The position numbers were made by a program, and so were the translations under genes. Positions 24,794-32,803 of a DNA stretch of 38,196 nt are shown one piece after another (positions within the stretch are counted from its first letter, which is position 1; every line of letters starts with the position of its first letter). The notes below the pieces were generated by a model that made no database searches, was not told the DNA's origin, and worked only from the letters and a program-made list of their open reading frames with translations. The stretch lies in contig JAFDZL010000439.1 in NCBI GenBank assembly GCA_018266935.1, positions 1-38,196 of the forward strand. The letters run 5' to 3'. Source of the stretch: Bacteroidota bacterium (GTDB lineage Bacteria; Bacteroidota; Bacteroidia; Sphingobacteriales; Sphingobacteriaceae).

Positions 24794-26197
24794 ATGGAAG
24801 AAGACTTTGAATTTGGATTCACCGAAGACCCCAAGTTTTCGGTGGAACGTTACGAAGAAATGATTCGTAATCACGACCAGTATTTTTTTGATGCGCAGGC
24901 GTTTGAGAACATTATCGACTACTACATTGAGAAGAATGACCCGGCTAAGGCACTCCAGGTAGTTGACTATGCGTGCAACCAGCACCCCTTCGCAGCTGTA
25001 TTTTTAATCAAGCAAGCCCAGTTATTAGTCGTCACCAACCGCGTCAGCGACGCCTTCATCGCGCTGGAAAAGGCCGCTTTGCTCGAGGCTTCGGATGCCG
25101 ACATTTATATTATCCGCGGCAACCTGTATGAGAACATGGAGCGGTACACTGAGGCATTAGAAAACTACGAGAAGGCACTCGACCTGGCCGACGAGACCGA
25201 CGAGATCCTGCTGCACATTTCCTATGTCTATCAAAACATGGGTGATTACGACACCGCTATCACGTACCTGAAATTGTGCCTGCAGCAGAACATGGAAAAC
25301 CAGGACGCTTTGTATGAACTGGCTTTCTGTTACGACGTAATGGACAATCAGGAGGAAAGCGTTCAATTTTACATGCAGTATATCGACAGCGAGCCGTATA
25401 GCTACGCTGCGTGGTATAACCTGGGGAACGCTTATACCAAGCTTGGCCTGTTTGAGAAAGCGATTGATGCGTACGATTATGCCATCCTGATCAAGGATAG
25501 CTTTGCATCCGCTTATTTTAACAAGGGTAACGCTTTGGTAAACCTGGAAAAATACGCTGAAGCAATTGAGGTTTACAAACAAACCTTTGAGTATGAACAG
25601 CCCAACGCAGATACCTATTGCGCTATTGGCGAATGCTACGAAAAACTGGAGCAGATGGACGAGGCGCGCGCCTTCTACAAAAAGGCTGTGAAAATGGACC
25701 CCAAGCTGGCCGACGGCTGGTTCGGTATTGGTGTAACGCTGGATTTCGAGGAACGCTATTTCGAGGCGCTGCACTTCTACAAAAAGGCGCTCGACCTGGA
25801 TATTGCCAATGCCGATTACTGGTTTGCTATCGCGGATGCTGAATATAAGCTGGGCCACCTGGCCGAGGCTGAACAGGCTTATGAAAAGGTTGTGGAGTTG
25901 AATCCGATCGACGTAGATGCCTGGCTTGACTATTCGTCTATCCTGTATGAACAGGGCCGTTTGGCGGACGCGGTGGAAGTGATGGCACAAGCTATCAAGA
26001 ACAATCCTGACTCGGCCGAGATATACTACCGCATGGTGGCTTACCTGTTCGCGGCGGGGGATTATAAAGAAGCGCTAAGCCATTTAGAAATGGCATTGGC
26101 CGCCGACCCGGAAAAACATTACATCCTGTTCGATTACCTGCCCCAGTTGCAGAAGAATAAGGTGATACTGGATATTATAAATCGGTACGCTAAGTGA
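24794..26197 (+). CDS. TPR repeat protein
   Basis: 467 residues made of about ten tetratricopeptide repeats, with typical pairs such as YNLGNAYTKLGLFEKAIDAYDYA and YFNKGNALVNLEKYAEAIEVY. The N-terminus MEEDFEFGF is acidic and there is no signal peptide, so it is a cytoplasmic scaffold. This protein is widespread in Bacteroidota as a core gene, but I know no defined function. The gene runs divergently from the aldehyde dehydrogenase gene with a 264-nt gap. It is followed by a very good intrinsic terminator at 26219-26258. Confidence 0.85.
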   Translation: MEEDFEFGFTEDPKFSVERYEEMIRNHDQYFFDAQAFENIIDYYIEKNDPAKALQVVDYACNQHPFAAVFLIKQAQLLVVTNRVSDAFIALEKAALLEASDADIYIIRGNLYENMERYTEALENYEKALDLADETDEILLHISYVYQNMGDYDTAITYLKLCLQQNMENQDALYELAFCYDVMDNQEESVQFYMQYIDSEPYSYAAWYNLGNAYTKLGLFEKAIDAYDYAILIKDSFASAYFNKGNALVNLEKYAEAIEVYKQTFEYEQPNADTYCAIGECYEKLEQMDEARAFYKKAVKMDPKLADGWFGIGVTLDFEERYFEALHFYKKALDLDIANADYWFAIADAEYKLGHLAEAEQAYEKVVELNPIDVDAWLDYSSILYEQGRLADAVEVMAQAIKNNPDSAEIYYRMVAYLFAAGDYKEALSHLEMALAADPEKHYILFDYLPQLQKNKVILDIINRYAK

Positions 26198-26205
26198 TGT
26201 GCGAA

Positions 26206-26302
26206 TGTGCAGATATGCAAATGTGCAGATGATTTGATATCTGCACATTTTTTTGTTTTTGAATACTTTCATTTGCACATCTGAAATCTGCACATAAAAT
26301 CT
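26206..26302. repeat. Word cluster ATGTGCAGAT / ATCTGCACAT after the TPR gene
   Basis: The words GAATGTGCAGAT, AAATGTGCAGAT, ATCTGCACATTT, ATTTGCACATCT and AATCTGCACAT repeat in both orientations over about 95 nt. The second and third form the terminator listed separately. Confidence 0.7.
26219..26258 (+). terminator. Intrinsic terminator of the TPR gene
   Basis: A perfect 12-bp stem AAATGTGCAGAT (26219-26230) / ATCTGCACATTT (26239-26250), loop GATTTGAT, followed by TTTTGTTTTT. It lies 22 nt after the stop codon and is built from the repeat words of this junction. Confidence 0.8.
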
Positions 26303-26342
26303 GACCATTTAGTATTTGTACTTCTGCACAATTTTACCGTCC

Positions 26343-26372
26343 TTTGTTACGTTAAAACTTTTAGTTATAGTC
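26343..26372 (+). promoter_or_regulatory. Putative promoter of the phosphosulfolactate synthase-like gene
   Basis: TTTG (26343-26346), 19 nt, then TATAGTC (26366-26372), 20 nt before the ATG at 26393. It resembles the box pair at 752-780, but the -7 part is an incomplete TAnnTTTG. Confidence 0.35.
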
Positions 26373-26392
26373 TATAACAAAATGTTACACCT

Positions 26393-27193
26393 ATGAATTT
26401 TAATATAGCTAACGAAGTGATCGCGACACCTATGAACTACCCCCTGAACAATATTCCCGAGCGTACTGCCAAGCCCCGGAACAGGGGAATCACCATGGTC
26501 ATGGACAAGGGGTTGAGCCTGCGCCAGGTCGAAGATTTTATCGAGGTTGCCGGGCCGTACGCCGACCTGGTGAAGCTGGGCTGGGCCACTTCGTTCGTAA
26601 CACCAAATTTGGACGAAAAACTACGGTTGTACCGCGAAGCAGGAATCCCGGTTTATTTTGGGGGGACGCTGTTCGAGGCTTTCGTAGTGCGTAAGCAGTT
26701 TGATGATTACCGCCGCATTTTGGATAAATACCAGATGGAGTATGCCGAGGTTTCGGACGGGTCGATCGAGATCGGTCACGAAGAAAAATGCGACTATATC
26801 CGTGCCTTGAGCGACCAGGTGACCGTGATCTCGGAAGTCGGCTCGAAAGATATTACCAAAATATTCGCTCCCTACAAATGGATACAGCTGATGAGCGCCG
26901 AAATTGAGGCAGGCGCCTGGAAGGTGATCGCCGAATCGCGCGAAGCCGGCAACGTGGGCATCTACCGCGACTCGGGTGAAGTACGCCAGGGTTTGATAGA
27001 CGAAATACTAACCCAGATACCCGAAGACAGGATAATTTTTGAGGCCCCGCAAAAAGCGCAGCAGGTTTGGTTCATCAAACTCATCGGTGCGAATGTAAAC
27101 CTTGGCAACATCGCCCCGGCCGAGATCATCCCCCTGGAAACTCTGCGCCTTGGCATCCGTAGCGATACTTTCGATCATTTTTTGAATCAGTAG
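26393..27193 (+). CDS. Phosphosulfolactate synthase-like protein (ComA family)
   Basis: 266 residues forming a TIM-barrel of the ComA type, which adds sulfite to phosphoenolpyruvate in coenzyme M synthesis in archaea. Recognisable pieces are GITMVMDKGLS, VKLGWATSFV, GIPVYFGGTLFE, ISEVGSKD and the C-terminal GANVNLGNIAP. In Bacteroidota the product might feed sulfonate or sulfonolipid metabolism, but no partner genes are near and the true substrate is unknown. An in-frame ATG at 26432 (MNYPLNNIPERTAKP) could be the real start, as the first 13 residues look dispensable. A promoter-like pair lies upstream. Confidence 0.8.
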   Translation: MNFNIANEVIATPMNYPLNNIPERTAKPRNRGITMVMDKGLSLRQVEDFIEVAGPYADLVKLGWATSFVTPNLDEKLRLYREAGIPVYFGGTLFEAFVVRKQFDDYRRILDKYQMEYAEVSDGSIEIGHEEKCDYIRALSDQVTVISEVGSKDITKIFAPYKWIQLMSAEIEAGAWKVIAESREAGNVGIYRDSGEVRQGLIDEILTQIPEDRIIFEAPQKAQQVWFIKLIGANVNLGNIAPAEIIPLETLRLGIRSDTFDHFLNQ

Positions 27194-27203
27194 TCCACTT
27201 ATA

Positions 27204-27290
27204 ACTCTCTGCGAGCTTTGTGCCTTCTTTGCGTTCTCCGCGGTAAAAATTAACCACAGAGCGCACGAAGTTTTTACACAGAGCACGCCA
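27204..27290. repeat. Inverted word cluster (CTCTGCG… / …ACAGAG)
   Basis: CTTTGCGTTCTCCGCGGT (27228-27244 area) and its imperfect inverse ACCACAGAGCGCACGAAG (27253-27270) surround an A-rich loop. Further words CTCTGCGAG and ACACAGAGCACGC lie outside. Related 'CTCTGCG' words are familiar from intergenic DNA of many bacteria. It ends about 30 nt before the next start codon. Confidence 0.65.
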
Positions 27291-27319
27291 AGGATGTTCG
27301 CATTGATTATCTTCGGCAA

Positions 27320-28141
27320 ATGGTCATGCCAAAACTCATCAACCCTGATATCGATTCCTTCTACACTGCCACTTCCGAAGAAGGCCGCCTGCAATTGGGT
27401 TTAGGGCCGCTGGAGTTTGAGCGTAACAAGGACCTGATCAGCCGCTTTCTGCCCAAAAAAGGCATCATAGCGGACATCGGCGGAGGTCCCGGCATTTATG
27501 CCGAATGGCTGGCGGCAATAGGTCATGAAGTGCACTTGATCGACCCGGTAGAGAAACACATCAAACAAGCGAATAAAAGATCGAAACAGGGCAAAAAGCC
27601 TTTCAGAGCTATTTTGGGCGAGGCGCAAAAGCTCGAACTGCCGGATAATTTCGCGGATATGGTCATCATGCATGGGCCATTGTACCACCTTCAGAAAAAA
27701 TCGGAAAGACTTGGGGCGCTGGCCGAAGCTCAACGGATATTGAAGCCGGGTGGCGTATTATTGGGCTTTGCCATTAATCATTCTGCCTCGACAATTGTAT
27801 CTTTTGTAAACGGCGCCATCCATATGCCCGAAATTATGCAAATGTGCTGTGAAGAACTGACCACCGGGATACACCATCCGCCCAAAAACATACCGGGCAT
27901 TTTAACCACTTCATTCTTTCACCGGCCAAAGCAACTGCGCGCAGAACTGGAAGAAGGGGGGTTCACCTACCTCAATACGTTCGCAGTTGAAGGTATGATC
28001 TGGCTTGATAACAAGTATTTTGAAACCCGCTCGGATGAGCAAAAAAAAGCGGCGGTGATGGAACTGCTGAAGCTCACCGAAAGCGATCCTGAGTTACTGA
28101 CACTAAGCCCGCATATGATGATTGCGGGAAGGAAAAATTAA
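27320..28141 (+). CDS. Class I SAM-dependent methyltransferase, substrate unknown
   Basis: 273 residues with a Rossmann methyltransferase core: motif I ADIGGGPG (51-58), the acidic ribose contact D76 in HLIDP, and motif IV around MVIMHGPLYHLQ, where a small-molecule substrate is likely. No DNA- or RNA-recognition domain is seen. The start could be 27320 or the Met two codons later. It follows a word-repeat junction and is followed after 11 nt by a small AT-rich gene of unknown function. Confidence 0.8.
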   Translation: MVMPKLINPDIDSFYTATSEEGRLQLGLGPLEFERNKDLISRFLPKKGIIADIGGGPGIYAEWLAAIGHEVHLIDPVEKHIKQANKRSKQGKKPFRAILGEAQKLELPDNFADMVIMHGPLYHLQKKSERLGALAEAQRILKPGGVLLGFAINHSASTIVSFVNGAIHMPEIMQMCCEELTTGIHHPPKNIPGILTTSFFHRPKQLRAELEEGGFTYLNTFAVEGMIWLDNKYFETRSDEQKKAAVMELLKLTESDPELLTLSPHMMIAGRKN

Positions 28142-28152
28142 TTAGGCGGTCT

Positions 28153-28566
28153 ATGGAAGTTGAATATACGATGGATATGGCTTTTGGTTTTGAAGGGCCG
28201 AACTTATGTTTCTTAGGAACAGAAGATGACTTTAAAAAACTCGCAGTTATAACTTTGGATTTAACTAATACTCTGGCTGAAATTGAAATAAATCTGTCCC
28301 AATTTGATTTCCTAAAACATAGTACTTTGAAAAAAGAAGTCATTCTTTCTTCAAAAACGGGTGGTAATTCTTTAGCGAAACTTAAACGCGACCAAATATT
28401 ATTTGAACTGGATCATAGATATTGGGAAAGATTATTTAAATATTTTGTTTTGATGTCTTGGGATCAGAAAACGTACTATTTAAATTCCTATGAGAATTGT
28501 TTAGACGATTTTGACCTCGACCAAGACTGCAATTTCATTTGTAGCTCAGAATTCCCGAAATTTTAA
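28153..28566 (+). CDS. Hypothetical protein, AT-rich gene
   Basis: 137 residues with no signal peptide or membrane segment and no motif that I recognise. It is rich in Phe, Leu and Asp (for example the C-terminal DDFDLDQDCNF). The base composition is visibly more AT-rich than the genes on both sides, which suggests recent arrival or relaxed selection. It lies 11 nt after the methyltransferase gene and just before a palindromic repeat element. The clean frame of this length supports a real gene, but no function can be proposed. Confidence 0.55.
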   Translation: MEVEYTMDMAFGFEGPNLCFLGTEDDFKKLAVITLDLTNTLAEIEINLSQFDFLKHSTLKKEVILSSKTGGNSLAKLKRDQILFELDHRYWERLFKYFVLMSWDQKTYYLNSYENCLDDFDLDQDCNFICSSEFPKF

Positions 28567-28580
28567 GCACTATTACCACC

Positions 28581-28693
28581 AAACGTTCCGATGGAACGCA
28601 ACTTCTCGCGCCAAAATTTCTACCTACGAATCGTCCCGAAGGGACGAATGGTTGGTAGATAACCGGACAAAAATTTTACGTTCCATAGGAACG
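28581..28693. repeat. Composite palindromic element with three hairpins
   Basis: CGTTCC-gat-GGAACG (28584-28598), TCTACC…CGTCCC-gaa-GGGACG…GGTAGA (28619-28659) and CGTTCC-ata-GGAACG (28679-28693). The two outer hairpins share the same stem, and CCAAAATTT / AAATTTT flank the middle one. No coding potential. This fits a dispersed intergenic repeat. Confidence 0.7.
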
Positions 28694-28786
28694 TTTCGTG
28701 ACCGGAAGACATTTCCGATTCCGTTATCAAATCCCACCCATTCTTATTAATATTACAGCATTAAATCGGAAGCGTTGACGGAATGT

Positions 28787-28814
28787 CTCATATCTCAAAT
28801 CTCATATCTCAAAT
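28787..28814. repeat. Perfect 14-nt tandem repeat upstream of aroE
   Basis: CTCATATCTCAAAT occurs twice head to tail (28787-28800, 28801-28814). Its end is 9 nt before the aroE ATG. No inverted arm is seen for this junction. Confidence 0.75.
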
Positions 28815-28823
28815 CTGACAAAA

Positions 28824-29624
28824 ATGAAACGCTACGGGCTCATCGGCTTCCCGCTTTCACATTCGTTCTCCAAAAAATACTTCACCGAAAAGTTTGAGAG
28901 AGAACATATCACCGATTGCACCTATGAGCTTTACCCTATCGAACATATCAGCGAACTGATCCCGCTGTTGCATAAGCATCCGGATCTCTGCGGTATAAAT
29001 GTGACTGTGCCGCATAAGATCAGCGTGCTAAAATATCTTGACTGGATAGAACATGACGCCCGCAACGCCGGCGCGGTTAACTGTATCTGTATCACGCCAG
29101 AAAGTCCGGTAGTGGCTGCTTTTACGGGCGAGGTTGGCATAAAGGGACATGATTTCAGGCTGGAAGGCTACAACACCGATATTTACGGTTTCGAAACTTC
29201 CTTGAAACCTTTACTTAAAAACCGGCATGACCAGGCGCTGGTATTAGGAGACGGCGGCGCTGCAAGGGCGGTAAAATGTGTACTCGATAACCTGGGTATC
29301 ACTTACAAATGCGTCACAAGGAGGTCGGCGCCGGGAAATATCTTATTCAGCGAACTTACGCCCAGGCATATTAAGGATCATTTGCTGATCATTAATACCA
29401 CCCCGGTTGGCATGTCGCCCAATGTGAACGAGTGCCCGCCAATACCTTACGGGGCGGTCACCGGCGACCATTTGCTGTACGACCTGATCTATAATCCCGA
29501 AGAAACGCTATTTTTGAAAAAAGGCACCGAAGCAGGCGCCGTTACCAAAAACGGTTACGAAATGTTAGTATTGCAGGCGGAAAAGTCGTGGGAAATATGG
29601 AACTCAAAAGAAAAGTATCCGTGA
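28824..29624 (+). CDS. aroE: Shikimate dehydrogenase
   Basis: 266 residues; reduces 3-dehydroshikimate to shikimate with NADPH in aromatic amino acid synthesis. The substrate-binding start YGLIGFPLSHSFSKKYF, the catalytic Lys65 in NVTVPHK, AGAVNCI, GYNTD and the nucleotide-binding GDGGAARAV are all present. Between AGAVNCI and GYNTD there is a slightly longer loop than in E. coli AroE. The gene overlaps the GldD gene that follows, so they are probably one transcript. A tandem word repeat ends just upstream of the start. Confidence 0.93.
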   Translation: MKRYGLIGFPLSHSFSKKYFTEKFEREHITDCTYELYPIEHISELIPLLHKHPDLCGINVTVPHKISVLKYLDWIEHDARNAGAVNCICITPESPVVAAFTGEVGIKGHDFRLEGYNTDIYGFETSLKPLLKNRHDQALVLGDGGAARAVKCVLDNLGITYKCVTRRSAPGNILFSELTPRHIKDHLLIINTTPVGMSPNVNECPPIPYGAVTGDHLLYDLIYNPEETLFLKKGTEAGAVTKNGYEMLVLQAEKSWEIWNSKEKYP

Positions 29625-30223
29625 AGAGAGCAATTATTCTATTAACCGCCGTTGCATTCCTGGCCGCGTGCCATAGTAATTCTGATTATTCGCCAAAGCC
29701 GAGGGGCTATTCGAGGCTTTATTTTCCGCAAAGGGCCTACCGGACGTTTGACACTATTTACCCATTCACCTTTGTTTATCCAAAATATGCCTACATCGAA
29801 AAAGACCTGCACCCACAGCCATCGGATAAGTTACTTAATATGAAATACCTGCTCAACATGCAGTTTCCTGATTTTAACGGCACGCTGCATTTGAGCTATG
29901 AGACTATTACGTCAAAAAAAGTATTCAATGAGCTGACGGAGGATGCCCGTACATTCGCCTTTAAGCACACAGTGAAGGCCACGTCCATCGACCAGGGCCT
30001 GATACGGAACCCTGTTCATAAAATATATGGCATTTACTACACGATAAACGGACATGCGGCCTCATCCGTACAGTTTTTCGTGACCGACAGCACCAAAAAC
30101 TACCTGCGCGGTGCTTTATACTTCAACACACAGCCACGCCTGGATTCCATTCAACCCGTCCTCGATTTTGTGAAGAAAGATGTGGATACACTGATCAAAA
30201 CGCTAAGGTGGAAAGGGGAGTGA
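29597..30223 (+). CDS. gldD: Gliding-motility lipoprotein GldD
   Basis: About 208 residues from the ATG at 29597. Signal peptide with lipobox LAAC, then the typical YSPKPRGYSRLYFP start of GldD and PYTFVYPKYA-like segment (here YPFTFVYPKYA). GldD is an outer-membrane-system lipoprotein needed for gliding and type IX secretion in Flavobacterium; other gld genes are not in the window. Three starts are possible: GTG 29588, ATG 29597, or GTG 29621, which overlaps the aroE stop as GTGA and would give an equally good signal peptide. The overlap with aroE means translational coupling in every case. Confidence 0.85.
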   Translation: MELKRKVSVKRAIILLTAVAFLAACHSNSDYSPKPRGYSRLYFPQRAYRTFDTIYPFTFVYPKYAYIEKDLHPQPSDKLLNMKYLLNMQFPDFNGTLHLSYETITSKKVFNELTEDARTFAFKHTVKATSIDQGLIRNPVHKIYGIYYTINGHAASSVQFFVTDSTKNYLRGALYFNTQPRLDSIQPVLDFVKKDVDTLIKTLRWKGE

Positions 30224-30229
30224 CGAAAG

Positions 30230-30318
30230 ATGTCGAATTTCGAATGTTCAATTTCGAATTTATTTGATCCGTCTGTTTAAAGCAATTCGAAATTGTAAAT
30301 TCGACATTCGAAATTAAA
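30230..30318. repeat. Inverted word cluster (TTTCGAAT…) upstream of the metallo-hydrolase gene
   Basis: CAATTTCGAATT (30249-30260) and AATTCGAAATTG (30284-30295) form a perfect 12-bp stem with a 23-nt loop. Further copies GTCGAATTTCGAAT and TTCGACATTCGAAATT lie outside. The cluster ends 6 nt before the ATG at 30321. A 19-mer of it (30238-30256) recurs exactly at 37345-37363. Confidence 0.8.
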
Positions 30319-30320
30319 AC

Positions 30321-30959
30321 ATGTCTCAGCTTCGTTCTTTCGTCAATAATCCTTACCAGGAAAATACTTACATCCTCTTCGACGAAACAAGGGAATGCGC
30401 CATCATCGACCCGGGCATGTACACCGGGACCGAGCAGAACGCAGTGGTTAATTTCATCCGGGATAATCAGTTAAAACCGGTTTTACTTTTGAATACCCAT
30501 TGCCACATCGATCATATCCTGGGCAACAAACTGGTGTTCGACCTGTACGGACTGAAACCACGCTTTCATAACGGCGAACTGCCTGTGCTGATGTCCGCAC
30601 CAGCCTATGCGCCGCAGATGGGTATGCAATATGAACCATCGCCGCTGCCGGATCATTATTTGTCCGAAACTGGGACGGTTTCCTTCGGAAATACTGAACT
30701 ACAGCTGATCTTCGCGCCCGGACATTCGCCGGCGCACCTTTGTTTCTATGACGAGGCTGATAATTTCGTCATTGGCGGTGATGTACTATTCAGGGGCAGC
30801 ATAGGCCGCTGGGATTTTCCTGGTGGAAACTTCGAGCAACTGACCACCAATATCAGGGAAAAGTTGTTCACCCTGCCGGATGATTGTACCGTTTATCCTG
30901 GTCACGGGCCGGAAACCACGATAGGTTACGAGAAGAAGCATAATCCTTTTTTTACCTGA
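30321..30959 (+). CDS. MBL-fold metallo-hydrolase (glyoxalase II-like)
   Basis: 212 residues. The metal ligands are all present: THCHIDH (H60, H62, D64, H65), the His of GHSPAHLCF, the Asp of IGGDVLF and the His of PGHGPETTIG near the C-terminus. The length and layout match the short 'YcbL/glyoxalase II-like' hydrolases found widely in Bacteroidota; the substrate is not known (a glutathione- or bacillithiol-type thioester is one option). It stands between two word-repeat junctions. No signal peptide, so cytoplasmic. Confidence 0.85.
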   Translation: MSQLRSFVNNPYQENTYILFDETRECAIIDPGMYTGTEQNAVVNFIRDNQLKPVLLLNTHCHIDHILGNKLVFDLYGLKPRFHNGELPVLMSAPAYAPQMGMQYEPSPLPDHYLSETGTVSFGNTELQLIFAPGHSPAHLCFYDEADNFVIGGDVLFRGSIGRWDFPGGNFEQLTTNIREKLFTLPDDCTVYPGHGPETTIGYEKKHNPFFT

Positions 30960-30972
30960 CGCTTTAACAGGG

Positions 30973-31078
30973 GTACGTTGGACGTTTTACGTTATACGTT
31001 GCCAAAAAAGGCCAACAAATTTGTAGTTTTAGCAAAATCAAAAAAACGTACAACGTAACACGTATAACGTACAACGTA
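30973..31078. repeat. Inverted word cluster (ACGTTATACGT / ACGTATAACGT) around a promoter-like box
   Basis: ACGTTATACGT (30989-30999) and ACGTATAACGT (31060-31070) are perfect 11-nt inverse copies 60 nt apart. More words (TACGTTGGACGT; ACGTACAACGTAAC) surround them. Between the arms lies TAGTTTTAG (31024-31032), similar to a -7 box. The right arm ends directly at the start codon of the permease gene. Confidence 0.75.
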
Positions 31079-31079
31079 A

Positions 31080-32306
31080 TTGAACACTTCCATCTACATA
31101 GCAAAGCGTTACCTGTTTTCGCGAAAAAAGATGCATGCTATCAACATCATCTCGGGTATCTCTATGCTTGGCGTGTTTATTGGCAGCGCGGCGCTGGTTA
31201 TTGTGCTGTCGGTGTTCAACGGTCTCGAGAAGGTGATCGTGTCGCTGTATAGTAATTTCACGCCTGAGATCAAGATCGAACCCCGCCAGGGTAAAACGTT
31301 CGACCCTAATACGCCTTTTTTCAACGCGCTGCGGCGTGATCCGAAGGTATTGTCCTTCACCGAAGTTTTAGAGGAAAAAGCCTTGATCCGTTATGGCACC
31401 ACCGGCCAGTTCATCGGAACAGTGCGCGGCGTGAGCAGCGATTTCCTGAAGAATCCGCAATTGGACAGCACTATAGAAAAAGGCTCGTTCACCCTGCATG
31501 ACAAGGGACAGGACTATGCCGTTATAGGCGCAATGGTGCAGGGCAAATTGTCGGTCAATATACACGACCAGCTTTCGCCCCTGCAGGTTTATACCCCCAA
31601 TAAAAGAGCGTCAGGTGGTGACCCCTTAGGCGAGTTCAGCGTGAAATATATTTATCCATCAGGCATATTCAACATCCAGCAGGACTTTAACAGTATGATC
31701 ATCACGCCCATCGGTTTTATGCGCGAACTGCTGGGTGAGCCGGATAATGTCTCGGCGATAGACCTTAACTATAAGAAAGGTACCGACCTGGACGCGGTGC
31801 AAGGCGATCTGCACGATAAGCTTGGCACGATGTTTACCGTCAAGAACCGTTTTGAACAAAATGCCGACCTGTACAAAACTTTAAACTACGAACATTGGTT
31901 TACATTTATGATCCTGACGTTTGTGCTTATCATCGCCATATTCAATATCATCGGCTCGTTGACGATGCTGGTGATTGACAAGCAAAAGGATATTGCCATA
32001 CTCACCAGCCTGGGCGCAGGCAAGCGGATGATACAGGGCATATTCTTTTTCGAGGGCATGATGATCTCGTTCTTTGGCTGTATAACGGGAATGGGCGTTG
32101 GACTGATCTTCTGCATTTTGCAGCAGCAGTTCGGCTTTATTAAGTTCGGCGATGCGCTTACCGCCATCGACGCCTACCCCATTGCGCTGAAGGCCTGGGA
32201 TTTTGTACTGGTGTTCCTGACGGTTGGCAGCATATCGACGATCGCGTCGGCCATCAGCGCAAGATTAAGCGTCAAAAGGTTAGGAGAGATCAAGGAAGAA
32301 TTGTAA
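31080..32306 (+). CDS. ABC transporter permease, LolC/LolE (FtsX-like) family
   Basis: 408 residues. The N-terminus NTSIYIAKRYLFSRKKMHAI and the first membrane helix GVFIGSAALVIVLSVFNGLE are family hallmarks. A long periplasmic (MacB-like) domain of about 220 residues follows, and three more membrane helices form the C-terminal FtsX part. In Proteobacteria such proteins release lipoproteins from the inner membrane for transport to the outer membrane. The start codon is TTG at 31080, chosen because homologues begin at MNTS and no ATG or GTG fits; the first ATG is 17 codons or more inside. The ATPase partner is not in the window. Confidence 0.85.
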   Translation: MNTSIYIAKRYLFSRKKMHAINIISGISMLGVFIGSAALVIVLSVFNGLEKVIVSLYSNFTPEIKIEPRQGKTFDPNTPFFNALRRDPKVLSFTEVLEEKALIRYGTTGQFIGTVRGVSSDFLKNPQLDSTIEKGSFTLHDKGQDYAVIGAMVQGKLSVNIHDQLSPLQVYTPNKRASGGDPLGEFSVKYIYPSGIFNIQQDFNSMIITPIGFMRELLGEPDNVSAIDLNYKKGTDLDAVQGDLHDKLGTMFTVKNRFEQNADLYKTLNYEHWFTFMILTFVLIIAIFNIIGSLTMLVIDKQKDIAILTSLGAGKRMIQGIFFFEGMMISFFGCITGMGVGLIFCILQQQFGFIKFGDALTAIDAYPIALKAWDFVLVFLTVGSISTIASAISARLSVKRLGEIKEEL

Positions 32307-32310
32307 ATTT

Positions 32311-32421
32311 GAAAGGAAGCTTAAAGCAGAAAGACCAAAGCTTAAAGCCTTTTTCAGGAGTCGAATAAATATAACATTACCACTAAATAGCTTTTTGCTT
32401 TTAGCATTTAGCTTTCAGCTC
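32311..32421. repeat. Inverted word cluster (AGCTTAAAGC / GCTTTTAGC) upstream of rbfA
   Basis: AAGCTTAAAGC occurs twice in the left half (around 32318 and 32339), and inverse forms GCTTTTTGC, GCTTTTAGC, TTTAGCTTTCAGC fill the right half (32390-32420). The two halves could form a long imperfect hairpin. The cluster stops 7 nt before the rbfA ATG. Confidence 0.7.
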
Positions 32422-32428
32422 AAAAACC

Positions 32429-32800
32429 ATGGAATCTAAACGTCAGCAAAAATTTGCAGGAGTAATACAGGAAGATCTCGCCGCGATATTTCAGCGCGAC
32501 CTGGCGAACCTGCTACCCAATACGCTCGTCACCATTACTAAAGTGCGCGTTACGCCCGACCTGGCGCTGGCGCGTATTTTCTTGAGCTTTTTTAACAGTA
32601 ACAATAAGCAGCTGGCCCTGAACACCATCAAATCGCATGCATCCGAAATACGCTACAAGCTTGGCGCCCGTATAAAAAACCAGGTACGTATTATCCCGCA
32701 ACTGGAATTTTTCGTGGACGATACCGGCGACTACGTTGAACGCATGGATAAGCTTTTTGACAAGATCAGTCGCGAGGAACGGCAGCCGGACGGGGAGTAG
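32429..32800 (+). CDS. rbfA: Ribosome-binding factor A
   Basis: 123 residues with the single KH-like fold of RbfA, which helps in late 30S maturation. The N-terminal helix (RQQKFAGVIQEDLAAIFQRDL), the VTITKVRVTPDLALARIFLSF strands and the final LEFFVDDTGDYVERMDKLFDKI helix are characteristic. Its position next to the permease gene is one I recall from other Bacteroidota. It starts just after a word-repeat cluster, and the M23 peptidase gene follows after 3 nt. Confidence 0.9.
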   Translation: MESKRQQKFAGVIQEDLAAIFQRDLANLLPNTLVTITKVRVTPDLALARIFLSFFNSNNKQLALNTIKSHASEIRYKLGARIKNQVRIIPQLEFFVDDTGDYVERMDKLFDKISREERQPDGE

Positions 32801-32803
32801 GCC

